DNA of 64,000 nucleotides from Solen grandis (taxonomy: Eukaryota > Mollusca > Bivalvia > Adapedonta > Solenidae). Positions 34,701-43,714 of the stretch are shown here, in pieces. The DNA is taken from NCBI GenBank assembly GCA_021229015.1, contig CM037795.1, positions 15,191,595-15,255,594 on the forward strand, written 5' to 3'. The translations under genes were made by a program, and so were the position numbers. The number at the start of each line of letters is the position of its first letter. The stretch's first letter is position 1. A model generated the notes under the pieces. That model searched no databases. It had not been told where the DNA came from and saw only the letters and a program-made list of their open reading frames with translations.

Positions 34701-36343
34701 CGCCATAACGATCTAAAACGAAGCTACATACAGAGCAACATAAAACGAAGCTCCATACAGAGCAACATTTCTGGTGAGTTTTTTTTTGTTTTTGTTTTTT
34801 TTTTCCGAATGCATGACTACTTAAGCGCTTCAAAATCATTTAGATGATTCAAAACTATTCTTCATCTCCTCTCATTCCATCACAGTTATGTCATCGTAAG
34901 GCTGATATTTGAAATAAGGCAAAAAAAAAATAAGTTGTTTGTTTCCACTAACGGCTAAACTTTTTCTTTCTAATTTTAACTTTTTTGAACTTTTGTTTTA
35001 TTTTTAATCTTAACTTTTTTAACTTTAACAGCGTTTTGCAATTGTAATAGTCCGAATGCTTCGGAAAAAGAGTTAGGATCGGCACAAAAAAAAATACGAT
35101 CGGTCGGGTTAATGGAAACAAGTAACTTATTTATTACGCCTTATGGCTAAGAATGCTCATTTCTTTTTAGAATCATTTGATAAATATTCATAATCATACA
35201 ACAATTAGAAATAGTTACTCCGATCGCCTTTAGTCTTCCTTGATTATGAGCTGATTAATATTAAAAACAATTATCAGGTGAAATACAATTTAGTCGCATG
35301 TAATACATTTAAAGATGCATTAGACTTTTTCTTTCGACTCAGTATCAGAAGAATTTTAAATAAAGCCAATACATTGTACATAAATTTTGCACTTGCTTCA
35401 AATACGTTTTTAGTGAGGTTATAATCTAAAACGATGCAAAAAATATAAGTTTTGCATATTTTTTTTTTTCACAATATACCATACAATTTTACATGAAACA
35501 CATTTTGGAATTAACAGGAATAACGACAAAAAGTTTTTTACTTAATTCCTTCATAAGATTTTAAGCTCACCTGGTTTCATCCTTTTTCCAATCTATCATT
35601 AGTCTTCTTCAAACTAAATGACAATGTTAAAGGCCAAAATCTCTCGAAATTTTTGAGTTATCGTCCATGAATTTTCGTAACTTTTTCACACTCTTGCATA
35701 TTCTTTCCCCAAACGTGATGACAATTTATGGCCATAATATTTAGCTTAGTTCGATTATGGTTGATATTAGCCGATTAGGTCAGGAGTTATCGTCCTTTGA
35801 TTAAAAAAGAATACTAAATTTCACTTTCTTTAGATGTTATCCTCAGCCTCAATTAAACTTGGCGGAACCAAAACAGTCTCTTGAACAAGATCTAATATGG
35901 TTTGCATGGGACAGATAAATCTAGAAATGTTGTCCATAATGCTTTAGAGTGTCTTTAGAGAAGTGGTACTAAGGTGAGTTATACAGGACTATTATGGCCC
36001 TCTTGTGTGATGTGCTCTGGGTCAGATTATTTTTGGGGATGTGTTTTGATTGCATTTAGGTAAAAGTAAGAAAATATTAGTGATAATAATTATCCGATGA
36101 TCGTTAAAGAATGTGTCTTGATCACAAACGACTGTGGACCATTTAAGATGTGAAGAGCCAAACTAAAACCTAGTACCTTGTGTTAGCAGGACAATCACAG
36201 ACCGACAGGGACGAAAACCCAATTTCTTTCTCTCAGATGCCGACAAACGAATGGAAAGAAGAAGAGATATTCAACAAATGCTAATACTCTCCATCGTGGA
36301 GGACGATGAGGTTCCCGGAAATGGAACAACGGCGCCATCTTAG
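23904..36343 (+). CDS. NIT-domain-like membrane guanylate cyclase, 5'-truncated, 10 exons in window
   Basis: Exons: 23904 (or 23915)-24052, 24734-24905, 26476-26647, 27228-27395, 29070-29313, 30215-30352, 30674-30772, 33242-33333, 34575-34773 and 36237-36343 (TAG). They give about 512 C-terminal residues in consistent phase. Numbering from 23905: residues 1-164 are extracellular and NIT-like, with sequons NIT, NYT and NMT; 165-184 are a membrane helix; 185-220 a signalling helix; 221 to about 422 a class III cyclase domain; then an acidic/basic tail. Guanine-selecting Glu291 ('YKVETI') and Cys363 ('YCLFG'), metal ligands Asp251 and Asp295, and Arg374 ('ASRM') are present. The usual Asn of 'VNTASR' is Phe370. 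There is no kinase-homology domain. In this architecture the enzyme makes cGMP at the membrane. NIT-type cyclases have been linked to nitric-oxide sensing in an annelid; whether this one senses NO is inference. Confidence 0.88.
24236..24392. repeat. Dispersed repeat copy 1 in cyclase intron a-b
   Basis: Contains 'gtttgattgacag', 'tgacgtaatcagtcgc', 'caagctccgcccataat' and 'ggtcacataggcaccatac'. The same blocks recur in the same order in intron e-f. Confidence 0.6.
24734..24905 (+). CDS. Cyclase exon b (NIT-like region)
   Basis: 172 nt encoding 'GFPSWGDFEFYNEKIHDF' to 'GLNITAIINNYR', with an N-glycosylation sequon (NIT). Acceptor 'cttcag', donor GTGTGA, split Arg codon. It continues the NIT-like helical region, in which 'GGF...FYNE' follows the ERA motif. 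Confidence 0.82.
25826..26090 (-). mobile_element. Diverged copy of the same SINE-like family, cyclase intron b-c
   Basis: Shows 'ggtttaacgaccaccgac', 'tttcagtcattttgatgat', 'gacaccgggcc' and 'tagcgccaagcc' in the same order as the 45.3-kb copy, then 'ggccagggatcgaacacacg', a tRNA B-box-like segment in reverse. Contains no exon. Confidence 0.55.
26476..26647 (+). CDS. Cyclase exon c (juxtamembrane extracellular helix)
   Basis: 172 nt encoding '(R)NEIQYHDPETNYTSIEK' to 'VDEVLSQVVFK'. It has two sequons (NYT, NMT) and a charged amphipathic helix leading to the membrane segment. Acceptor 'cacag', donor GTATTT. Confidence 0.82.
26770..26905 (+). mobile_element. Truncated SINE-like copy after cyclase exon c
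   Basis: Contains 'ttcgggactggttggttc' and the 3' end 'tgaaatactgtcagtggggcgtaaaaccc' (read as consecutive blocks), in the orientation opposite to the 25.8-kb copy. It lies 125 bp after exon c. Confidence 0.55.
27228..27395 (+). CDS. Cyclase exon d (transmembrane and signalling helix)
   Basis: 56 codons. 'VVVYAVLVVVVIGMCPIIMF' is a 20-residue membrane helix. It is followed by a coiled-coil-like linker ending 'HKADTLLFQ', the equivalent of 'KTDRLLYQ' before the catalytic domain of receptor cyclases. The donor is GCAAGT, not GT, giving a GC-AG intron. Confidence 0.85.
27638..27666. repeat. Poly-T run
   Basis: A 29-base T run in the cyclase GC-AG intron, possibly the tail of a reverse-oriented retroposed fragment. 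Confidence 0.9.
27901..28110. mobile_element. piggyBac-like MITE (TTAA target site), cyclase intron d-e
   Basis: Same family as the 55.9-kb copy: TTAA at 27,897-27,900 and 28,111-28,114, and ends 'ccctttccctcata' and 'agggaaaggg'. At 210 bp it lacks the extra end duplication and part of the central palindrome. It lies inside the GC-AG intron. Confidence 0.75.
28465..28640 (+). mobile_element. Degenerate tRNA-derived SINE, cyclase intron d-e
   Basis: 'ggcgccatggcctagtagta' looks like an A-box region and 'gatctgatggtttggag' like an eroded B box, followed by 'gccggtgcgtgcatttttc' and 'acaaagtactgg'. It is a family different from the BLMH-intron SINE. Confidence 0.5.
29070..29313 (+). CDS. Cyclase exon e (catalytic domain, first half)
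   Basis: 244 nt from 'MVPKSIAKKLKG' through 'TIMFADIFGF' (metal ligand Asp251) to 'YKVETINDCFMVAS' (Glu291, Asp295). Canonical cyclases have 'IGDAY' where this has 'INDCF'. Acceptor 'ttctag', donor GTATGT. Confidence 0.95.
29385..29535. repeat. Dispersed repeat copy 2 in cyclase intron e-f
   Basis: Contains 'gtttgattgacagc', 'acgcaatcgtcgccgcaacc', 'agctccgcccataatccgct' and 'ggtcacgtaggcaccatac', matching copy 1. It starts about 70 bp after exon e. Confidence 0.6.
30215..30352 (+). CDS. Cyclase exon f (catalytic domain)
   Basis: 138 nt encoding '(G)VPNRNGDQHVAETATLAL' to 'INIRIGIHT(G)', the counterpart of 'GLPVRNG...VQIRIGIHTG'. Acceptor 'tgtag', donor GTAGCT. Confidence 0.95.
30674..30772 (+). 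CDS. Cyclase exon g (catalytic domain, active-site strand)
   Basis: 99 nt encoding '(G)ACMAGIVGTVMLKYCLFGE' then 'TVFIASRMRATGL'. Cys363 for guanine and Arg374 are kept. The motif TVNTASRM is altered to TVFIASRM, removing the transition-state Asn. Reading frame and both splice sites are clean, so this is not a local indel. Confidence 0.95.
31672..31725. repeat. (AT)n microsatellite
   Basis: A pure dinucleotide run of about 27 units in the cyclase intron between exons g and h. Confidence 0.95.
32483..32938 (-). mobile_element. Diverged pearl-like element inside the cyclase gene
   Basis: In reverse orientation it has the 'gagctaaagtc' end, the 'ggacgacggac' block, 'aactcctgacctaattgg', 'gtataaacaaagtag' and an 'agatggccct' end. 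It has about two core monomers. It lies in the intron between exons g and h and is older than the 43.7-kb array, judging by divergence. Confidence 0.6.
33242..33333 (+). CDS. Cyclase exon h (catalytic domain)
   Basis: 92 nt encoding '(P)NKIQCSDKMFSNLKKCG' to 'KMKCRGSVTFK', the counterpart of 'PLKIHVS...FELEERGKVEIKG'. Acceptor 'ttcag', donor GTAAAT. Confidence 0.92.
33373..33552. mobile_element. Short relative of the TIR element
   Basis: Starts 'cagttgacctgtattagcgg' and ends 'aagacaaatttgactgtata', with internal 'gcggtcat' and 'aacgaccacctc' motifs like those of the 51.6-kb element. It lies 40 bp after cyclase exon h. Confidence 0.55.
34575..34773 (+). CDS. Cyclase exon i (end of catalytic domain and tail)
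   Basis: 199 nt. 'DNTKMTTYWIL' closes the cyclase fold (canonical 'GKGTMTTYWL'). A polar tail follows with a tandem 9-residue repeat, KRSYIQSNI then KRSSIQSNI. Donor GTGAGT. Confidence 0.9.
35569..36004 (+). mobile_element. Diverged pearl-like element in the last cyclase intron
   Basis: Begins 'taagctcacctgg', contains 'gttcgattatggttgatatt' and 'gattaggtcaggagttat', and ends 'tatggccctcttgtg'. It has about two monomers. It sits between exons i and j. Confidence 0.6.
36237..36343 (+). CDS. Cyclase terminal exon j
   Basis: 107 nt after a strong pyrimidine tract and 'ctcag'. It joins the split codon of exon i and encodes '(D)ADKRMERRRDIQQMLIL' and '...GNGTTAPS', then TAG at 36341-36343. A copy with the same length and splice site lies inverted at 22,573-22,679, supporting a real conserved exon. 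Confidence 0.8.
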
Positions 36344-37519
36344 TTTTACCAGTACCAGTGACGAAGTGCTTGCGACATTTTATATATGGCGAACAGATTT
36401 ACTAAGGTGTGCTCTAGTTGAATATTGGGGCGTGTGTATGAGTGTACGTATACATGTGTATACATGTATGTATGTTTCTATATGTATGCGTGGTAGTTAT
36501 AGAAAGAGTAAGTGTACAAAGGTAAATCATGTATAACTTTTTTTTTTCAGAAATGCTGCATAAAATAGCTCTAACTGTTATCAGGGTTGAAAAATAAGAA
36601 AACAGGCATCACATTTAAATCATATTAAAAATGCACCGAAGGTATTTTTTGACAAAGATCCTAAGGTTTGGAGTTTAACACCTATAATTATTCTTCTAGA
36701 CCTTAATTTGCGCGAAGTACTGGTCCAAACCAGAAACCGCTGAAAAGGATTAGTTTAAGTTGTTAAGGTATAACCCCTATAATACCCATGTTCCATATCT
36801 TGCCATTGGATAGAATTTTTTTCTATGAAACTTTGTCACTTTGAAGACATCCAAAAATAATGTTTCACCTAAAGTTTTTCCAGGTGTTATTAGATGTAAG
36901 GGAGATAATCTGTATTTAAGTTAACATTGAAGTCTATGGGAAATATACAATTTCTGTGAATATGAGAAATGAATTTGATTTTTGAGGAAAACTCACGGTA
37001 GAAAGATGCATTATATGATTCTGATCCAAATTTCATGCAAACATCTAAACTTTGCCGTAGGAAAATGGAGAAAGTCACTTTTTGTAGTATTCAGGGGAGG
37101 TAACTCATGACAACAAAATTATGAAGGGAAGGTAATAAAATAATTTCTGTCATATGTCAAAACATGTCAATTTGCCTTTAAGATTTCCATAGTTTGACAT
37201 TTTAAAAGCTTATATTGTGAAGTAATTGATGGCTATTATGTGGCATATACCTTAAAAGGTGTTTCCAATTCGAAAGATACGAAGTATTTCGTTCCAAGCC
37301 TGTTAATGACGGCGATGATGATATTGAAAAATTGGCAAAACGATCGACTGATTGATATAAACAGTTGGTATTCATTGTTAAACACTTTTCCTTATGAATA
37401 TGCATGCACAAATTCATGATTGATGAATATTAATTGACAGAACTGTAAATGGTATATGAAACAAATATTTTTTCTTTGATGCGCTCGATGTGTAGAATAT
37501 GCGCTTCATTACTGAATGA

Positions 37520-37588
37520 GCAAACAGAAGAGACCCTGATCAGACAGCTCATTATAGGAGCCGTCTGATCAGGGTCTGCTCTGTTTGC
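37520..37588. repeat. 69-bp near-perfect hairpin
   Basis: Arms of about 31 nt ('gcaaacagaagagaccctga...' with '...tcagggtctgctctgtttgc') flank a 7-nt loop, with only a few mismatches. Related half-sites ('ctgatctgggcccactctgc', 'ctgtctgatcttggtctact') occur at 54,195-54,235 and 61,930-61,965, so it belongs to a dispersed family. Confidence 0.8.
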
Positions 37589-37611
37589 CAACTTGTCGGA
37601 AATGAATTAAA

Positions 37612-38399
37612 TTAAGATTAGTTTCTTCAACTGATGAGAATGATAATTTTGTCTTAAAATGGACTAAAGATATTAAAACTCTTATAGATGACCTAGGTTT
37701 TTCATTTATATTCGATGACTTAAATAGTTTAAATGGACAGCCTAAAAATATTGTTATTCGTATATATGACCAGTATGTTCAGAGATGGATCTATTATATT
37801 GAGACTTACAGGAAATTGGATAGTTACAAATTATATTAAAAAAATGTTTAGAACCCGAGTCTTATTTAGTGCAAACTGATAATCATTCTCATATGATAGC
37901 ATTAACTCGAATAAGAGTTTCTTCTCATAGATTAGTCATAGAAGAAGGGCGTATAAGAAATATTGAAAGAGAAAAAAGAATTTGTCCTTTTTGTAATATA
38001 AACGTTGTTGAAATTGAGTATCATTTTGTTTTAGTTTGACAATTTTATGGGGAATTACGCAATCAGATTTTACCACGTTACTATTGTTCTTGGCCAACAT
38101 TACATAAATTTGCTACATTAATGCAGAATAAACAGTCAGGTATCATTAAAAAAAAATAGCTAAATTTGTATGTCTTGCAAATTGTAAAAGAGAATCAGCG
38201 AAAAATACAAATGTCCACTAGATTAATGGTATTATAAAAGATCATGTGATATGTTTCCAGATTTCAAATGATAAGTTTACATGTTTTTCTCATGTTTGAT
38301 ATGTACAGTATGAATGCATGCCATGATTGCTCTATTTATTGTATTTGTATGGCGATATACCTATGTGTTTATGCTAATAAAATAATTGAATTGAATTGA
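37612..38399 (+). mobile_element. Degenerate 3' fragment of a LINE retrotransposon
   Basis: Pieces of frame resemble the C terminus of mollusc LINE reverse transcriptases, for example 'IYDQYVQRWI', 'RIRVSSHRLVIEEGRIRNIE' and the zinc-knuckle-like 'RICPFCNINVVEIEYHFVL'. Frames are broken, and a TGA replaces the last Cys of the knuckle. The 3' end finishes in short AATTG repeats, a common LINE tail form. The 5' part, with the RT core and endonuclease, is missing. Confidence 0.65.
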
Positions 38400-40600
38400 T
38401 AAGCTTAGAAGGACACCATATCCTCGATATACAGAGTCGCTCGATTTTAAGAGCATACCATTTTCCACACGCCCGACTTCAGAGAATCACATGTACCATA
38501 ACAACTGTCTGGTGGTGTGGCTGCATTTTGGTTTCATAGCTTATCTGTGTTGTGCTTTGCAGACACATTAAATCAGTAAATCCTTCATTTGTACAAAATG
38601 ATCAGGAGTTCCATAGAATTTGTATTGATCTGATACCACAATACGAGGAATGGGCTTAAACTCTATATGTATTTATCATCTAACTTTTAATGTTTAACAA
38701 CTTAATAAAAAATGAAAAATGATTAAATTACTGTAATTTTTATCAGCTGAATAAATAGTGATAAAAAAAAAGTTTTCGATTAAATTTCTTTAAATGGATA
38801 AATAATAAGTAAATAACGTATCTCTTAAATCTTTTAACCTATCGATGAGGTGTTCTTTATGTATGAGCTCCTATCTACGAATGATCTTGAAAAATAATTG
38901 TGTTAGATTTTTTTTTTTTTTAATTTCAATCTCAATACAGTTAAGCAACCAGGTGGTTCAAAGGCCAAAATATATTGATTATTTTATCATGTTCAGGAAG
39001 TCTTTAAATTTTCACTTTCGCAAAAAAAAACAAAACAAAAAATGCCATAAACATGATCAGAACCTTCATTCAGACTCTTTTCACGACACTCATTTTATCT
39101 ATCACTTGAGAATTGACATTGTAAACTGTGGTCCTACATCGTGCATGCCCCCAAACCATATATTAACCCATATCTCATCAACCGAATCAATTAACTTCAA
39201 TTGCAAATAAATTGCATACTTATTCATGTAGCAGCTTCTCGTTACGTATATACTTTTAATTACATGTATAAATGGTTCTTTTGTGTGACTTAAGTAACGC
39301 ACAAGCTGTCCTCGTGCGCATGTGCGTGTTTGTTTTAAATGAAAACAAAAAGAGTTTTTCTTCTTAGATGGTGAATTAAATCATTGCTTATATTTCATAT
39401 GCCGTAACATAACAACAGCAAAGGTCTAAATTATGAATGATAAGCAATTCTTGACTCTTACATTTCGTCGACGCCGCTTATAATGGCATTTATTTTGAGC
39501 TGCGACGGTTGGCAGAAACAGCAATGAAATCTACATTTGTTTAATCTCCAGCTGACACAGGTATAGGCTACTCGTATACAAGTTTATATAGATGTTGGCC
39601 TAGTTTCTTAGTTAACCATTTTCATTTTGTATACATTTATACATATTGCGCATGCATTTATTCCATGCTTCACGTATATTTATTGGTCAAATCCACTGGC
39701 ACTAGAACCGCATACCCCGTCCCTTCTTTTTCTCCTTCATTGCCTATACTGAAATACACAAACAGAAAAAAAAGGATGATGCAAACCCGAGAAAAGTAGA
39801 TATTATTATTACCATATATTTCTGACTACCCTTGAACTTGCCATGTCGAGCAAACATGCTGAAATTTTGGATCATGCAACCAAATACGTAAACCGAGACC
39901 TTAAAATCAAATACTGTACATATATACAACCTGTATTCATATAAAAACACAATCTAACTTAATTCCGTTTGACCGTTTCCACTAATGCATTATGCTTGTG
40001 TATTTATAGTCACTAGTTGCAATAAAAAAATCGAAAAAGATTTACTCAGTTCTTCGTTTAGCAATTATTATGTCATGATGCTCTTAGAATTCATGCCATG
40101 GTCTGCCTTAGGATCAGCGTGACATGCATTTGCCGCAGGTAAGGGTCAGCATCTAAGTCGGTAAGAATGTTCTTTTGGCTTAAAAATAAGTTATGTATTA
40201 AGTCTAACATAGAAGGAATCAATCTCCAGGAGATCTCGCACAGGTTTTTGCCAAAGTGCATTGAAAAATAGTTAAGATACTGTTAAATCACAGATAATAA
40301 CGCACCATGGGCATATGGTATACAGAAAAGGGGAAATAACTTTGCGTATCGTATAGAGACAAACTCTTACAGAGTTACTTGTCCTAGTTTACATATTACA
40401 CAAAGATTGGCAACTAATCTAAATCTCACAAAAGCACGTAACAAATTGTCCAATTCTCGATAAGTCACGTTTTCAAATATCTCCTTTTCTATTTAAGATA
40501 TGTGTAAGTAAATTGTGTCTTACAATAGAATATTACAATATCATCAAATTGATGCCTAATGGCCTAATTTTTTTTTTTTTAAATTTTTTTTTTATTTTAT
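38400..40600. other. Intergenic sequence, no gene recognised
   Basis: It has a near-identical inverted counterpart at 18,435-20,600. Open frames differ between the two copies: a 118-codon frame at 19,222-19,578 is broken by a TGA and indels in the right arm. No splice-consistent protein or known repeat body is seen apart from short A/T runs. Confidence 0.6.
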
Positions 40601-40621
40601 TTTAAAAAACTTTTTTAAATT

Positions 40622-40870
40622 GATAGTCGTTGGGCGGCCGCTCAGTTTGACTTTTTTTTTAAATTTAAATATGCTATATTTTCTATGTCCTTCATTGGAC
40701 TGCTTCAATATTTGGACAGTTGCTTAAGTGGATGGACCTTTACATTATGCAGTTGACGTTTTGACCTTGACCTACTATTTATGAAAAAAGCGGCATCTGG
40801 GCAGGTCTTATGATCCTGAAAAACTCGTGCATAACACCATCAGGTCTTGTTCCATACCTTTTTGAAAGTT
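40622..40870 (+). repeat. Dispersed repeat, copy 1
   Basis: 'tcgttgggcggccgctcagt', 'ctgcttcaatatttggacag', 'gcttaagtggatggacc', 'gaccttgacctactattt' and 'ggcaggtcttatgatcctga' mark this family. Its reverse counterpart lies at 59,750-60,100. Confidence 0.55.
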
Positions 40871-41375
40871 TGCAATATTCAATGATCTGCTTTGAGCTTA
40901 AACAATATTTTCCATGGGCTTTTAAAGGATGTTCCTAATTTTGTTTACTATGTCTTTGGTGCCTACAATTGCTAAATTTTTCACTGCACGGAAATTCTTA
41001 AGTCTACAGCAAATGCTTCATCTGGCGATAGTTCATTATGCCGAACCGTATGCAACCGTATGTAACAGTCAGCTATGAAACTGCTCAATGTCATAAACCA
41101 CGATGTTCACGTATACTACGTACAACATAAGGTGCACTTGAACAGCATGGCATATGGTCCTAGGACAACTCTACAGCTAACTGCAAGCGACCGGTTGCAT
41201 ACAGTTTGGCGTACTGAACGCACGCCTGGTCAATATGAGAATTAGCAATCAGATTCAGTATGCTAACTGGATCTGACCACATCGTATAGAGGGTCGTCTC
41301 AGATTGACCTTTGTATAAGCCAATCAAATCGGCGGCAACCACATCAATCTCACAATAGGTTAGAATGATGTCTAA

Positions 41376-41473
41376 GCGGCCGGGTAGCTCATTCGGTAGA
41401 GCGGTAGATCATTTGGTAGAGCATTCGCCCTGAAAGCAAAAGACCCCGGGATCGAGTCCCGGTCAGGCTGCAC
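41376..41473 (+). mobile_element. tRNA-like SINE head with duplicated A box
   Basis: It has A-box copies 'tagctcattcggtagag' and 'tagatcatttggtagag', then B box 'ggatcgagtcc' (41,449-41,459) and a paired 'gcggcc...ggctgc' acceptor-like stem. The T arm 'ccgggatcgagtcccgg' is perfect. The duplication and the continuing body ('cacatttttctcaccatgtg') argue for a tRNA-derived SINE, not a working tRNA. Confidence 0.6.
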
Positions 41474-41671
41474 ATTTTTCTCACCATGTGACAAATGTTT
41501 TACCCAAGTCAGTTAGAAACGCGCTGTTTAATTGGTTTAAAATCGAGCACTTGTTTATGCGTATAAATTACTTTAAAGGTCAATCTGACTTGACCCCCAA
41601 CGCGATGTTATCAGATCCTTATCGTGGATAGTAGAGGAGTACAAATTAGGATATGATTGTCTAAATAGCTA

Positions 41672-41806
41672 AGTTTGTTTGTTGGTTTAACGTCCCACCG
41701 ATTTGAAGATGATGTATACTTGAGACCGATATAGTGCTGCCACACAGCAGTATCACGCCGTAGACATGTGGCCTGATACCACTACCAGTCACATTATCCT
41801 GACATA
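41672..41806 (-). mobile_element. Truncated SINE-like copy
   Basis: Begins 'ttgtttgttggtttaacgtc' and continues 'gatgatgtatacttgagac', 'tagacatgtggcctgatacc' and 'cagtcacattatcctgac'. It is the tail-proximal half of the family. Confidence 0.55.
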
Positions 41807-41989
41807 TATTTTTTACTGTCGTTGCATAATGTCGAGTGTATGTCACTAAGTGTATGTGGTAAAAAATTGAAATACTTAAAATGTTGTTTTATTTAAACAT
41901 ATTTCCGTATATATGTGCGTGTTGATCAGTATAATGGGTAATAAAATTCAAATTTACATCTTTTATTATCTTATTTTTGTCTGTGTCAC

Positions 41990-42090
41990 CTGCTGTAAGC
42001 AGAGATGACACATAGGGATCACTTTTCCGTCGTCTGTCTGTCTGTCCGTCACGCTTCAGCATGCGACACATTGTGCTCCAAAGAACACTT
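41990..42090. repeat. Dispersed repeat with 'tgtcacctgctgtaagc' motif
   Basis: 'gtgtcacctgctgtaagcag', 'gatcacttttccgtcgtctg' and 'ctccaaagaacac' recur in reverse at 59,030-59,370 in BLMH intron 5. Fragment of a dispersed family. Confidence 0.5.
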
Positions 42091-42383
42091 TTTTTAAAGT
42101 AAGCATTGTATAAAATGGATGCTGTCTTTATATTAAAAACGTTAACACGGAAATTGCGTGTACGTATGTTTATTTAATATATTTGTGATTCTCGAATTGT
42201 ATGCCTCCCTCGTAAGTTCTATTTACAGTGTATTTAATAATGTAGGCCTACCCGAAGTTCCCCTGAAACAAACTATATGACTATTCTATGATAGAAAACG
42301 AATACAACATGATATTTTTAAAGATCTGCTTTTGCTCTGTCTGTTTGTAATTAATTGATTAATTAATTATAATTAAGTAATAT

Positions 42384-42476
42384 ATATTGCATGGCTTTTA
42401 CAAGTTGAGTTTGATTAACCCTCACACTATACATGATATGGTTAATCAAGATTAACTCGCAAAAGCCATGCAATAT
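42384..42476. repeat. Inverted repeat, ~38-bp stem, 17-bp loop
   Basis: 'atattgcatggcttttacaa' pairs with the inverse '...gcaaaagccatgcaatat', and 'ttgattaacc' with 'ggttaatcaa'. A second, weaker stem follows at about 42,562-42,630 ('tttgacacgaa' with 'ttcgtgtcaaa'). The whole may be a MITE or a nested palindrome. Confidence 0.7.
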
Positions 42477-42860
42477 GTGTCTTGTAACATGGCTAAATGT
42501 AGAAAAACTACAGAAAACTACCCAGGCCGTGTTACGATTCGAAGCTTTAAAGCAAAAGTGTTTGACACGAAGGGGATGAGGGTGGTATAATAATTTATGA
42601 CCCCCAACCCCACCGCGCATTCGTGTCAAATGTCAAACCCCTCTGCCTGAAAGTGGCACTAACAGGATTTGCAATCATGCAATCTCCCAACATCCATTAT
42701 AAAGAAGCTATGTTAAACATGCATATATTTCCCGAGACATTTGTCCATACATAAAACACATCTGTTGTTTTAAGACGCTAAAAGACAGTTAAAACAAGAA
42801 TCAAGAGTTAATCATAATTTAATGTTTGATGCTCTTTTGGAGTTAACCATTGCTGTGATA

Positions 42861-42884
42861 GTTGTTGTTGTTGTTGTTGTTGTT
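42861..42884. repeat. (GTT)n microsatellite
   Basis: Eight GTT units. In this genome such units accompany SINE tails. No exon nearby. Confidence 0.9.
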
Positions 42885-43239
42885 TTTTACTCATGTAGCA
42901 ACTTCCATTTATATGATACATTGAAAACAAGGAAATGTGCCTCTACCAAACTGATCCCCCGCTGGCATATACGTTGGTCACAACCTATATTTGCTAGTTT
43001 ATTATGTGGTGTACATTTGTATCACGTTTTATGGTGATGTGAAGTCATCTTCATCATCTCCACAGAAAAAAGAAAGCTTAAAAACACAAAGGTAAAGCCG
43101 AGGCGGAACAACCAATTTCACCATGTTCATTCAACCATGAAATATAGGTTACAGCCATAAAATCACATGAATACTGAATAGTTCATATCATGATTTACAT
43201 ATGTACCAAGTTTCATGAAGATGTGAAGTCATCTTCATA

Positions 43240-43714
43240 GAAACAAGAGGGCCAAGATAGCCCTGAATCGTTCATATTATTTTATAACATAGCCATACTG
43301 AATACAAAATCTATGCAAGATTATAACAAAATAATCGTAATATTACACAAAAAATCTGAAGCTGTGGTCCTAATTTTGATGCTCATAGCTATAAAATCAA
43401 GTGACCCCTAGGGCGGGGCCAATTTGACCCCAGAACCATGATTTGAACACTTAATCAGGGCCACAAGACCATGATCTTGTGGTTTCTGACAATAAAATCT
43501 TTTAAAATCAAGTGACCCCTTGGGCGAAATCAATTTTGACCCCATTTTTGACATTTGACATTAAACAACAAATAGTTAATTGTAAACAGTTCAGATTGAA
43601 ACTAAATTCATCCTCGAATATAAAGATGAAAACCATACATAAAGTGTATACATATTCAATGTCATGTCTAAAGGACATTTTCAAATTCAGTGGAAATTTC
43701 CAGGGATTTTTTTT
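43240..43714 (+). repeat. Dispersed mollusc-type repeat abutting the pearl-like array
   Basis: 'aaacaagagggccaagatag', 'aagctgtggtcctaattttg' and two versions of 'aaaatcaagtgacccctt' / 'gggcg...ttttgacccca' mark an abundant bivalve repeat. It runs directly into the pearl-like element, so the two may be parts of one composite. Confidence 0.45.

Noticed and set aside
41376..41473. Functional tRNA gene
   Set aside because: The A box is duplicated, the anticodon arm is irregular and the sequence continues into a SINE body.
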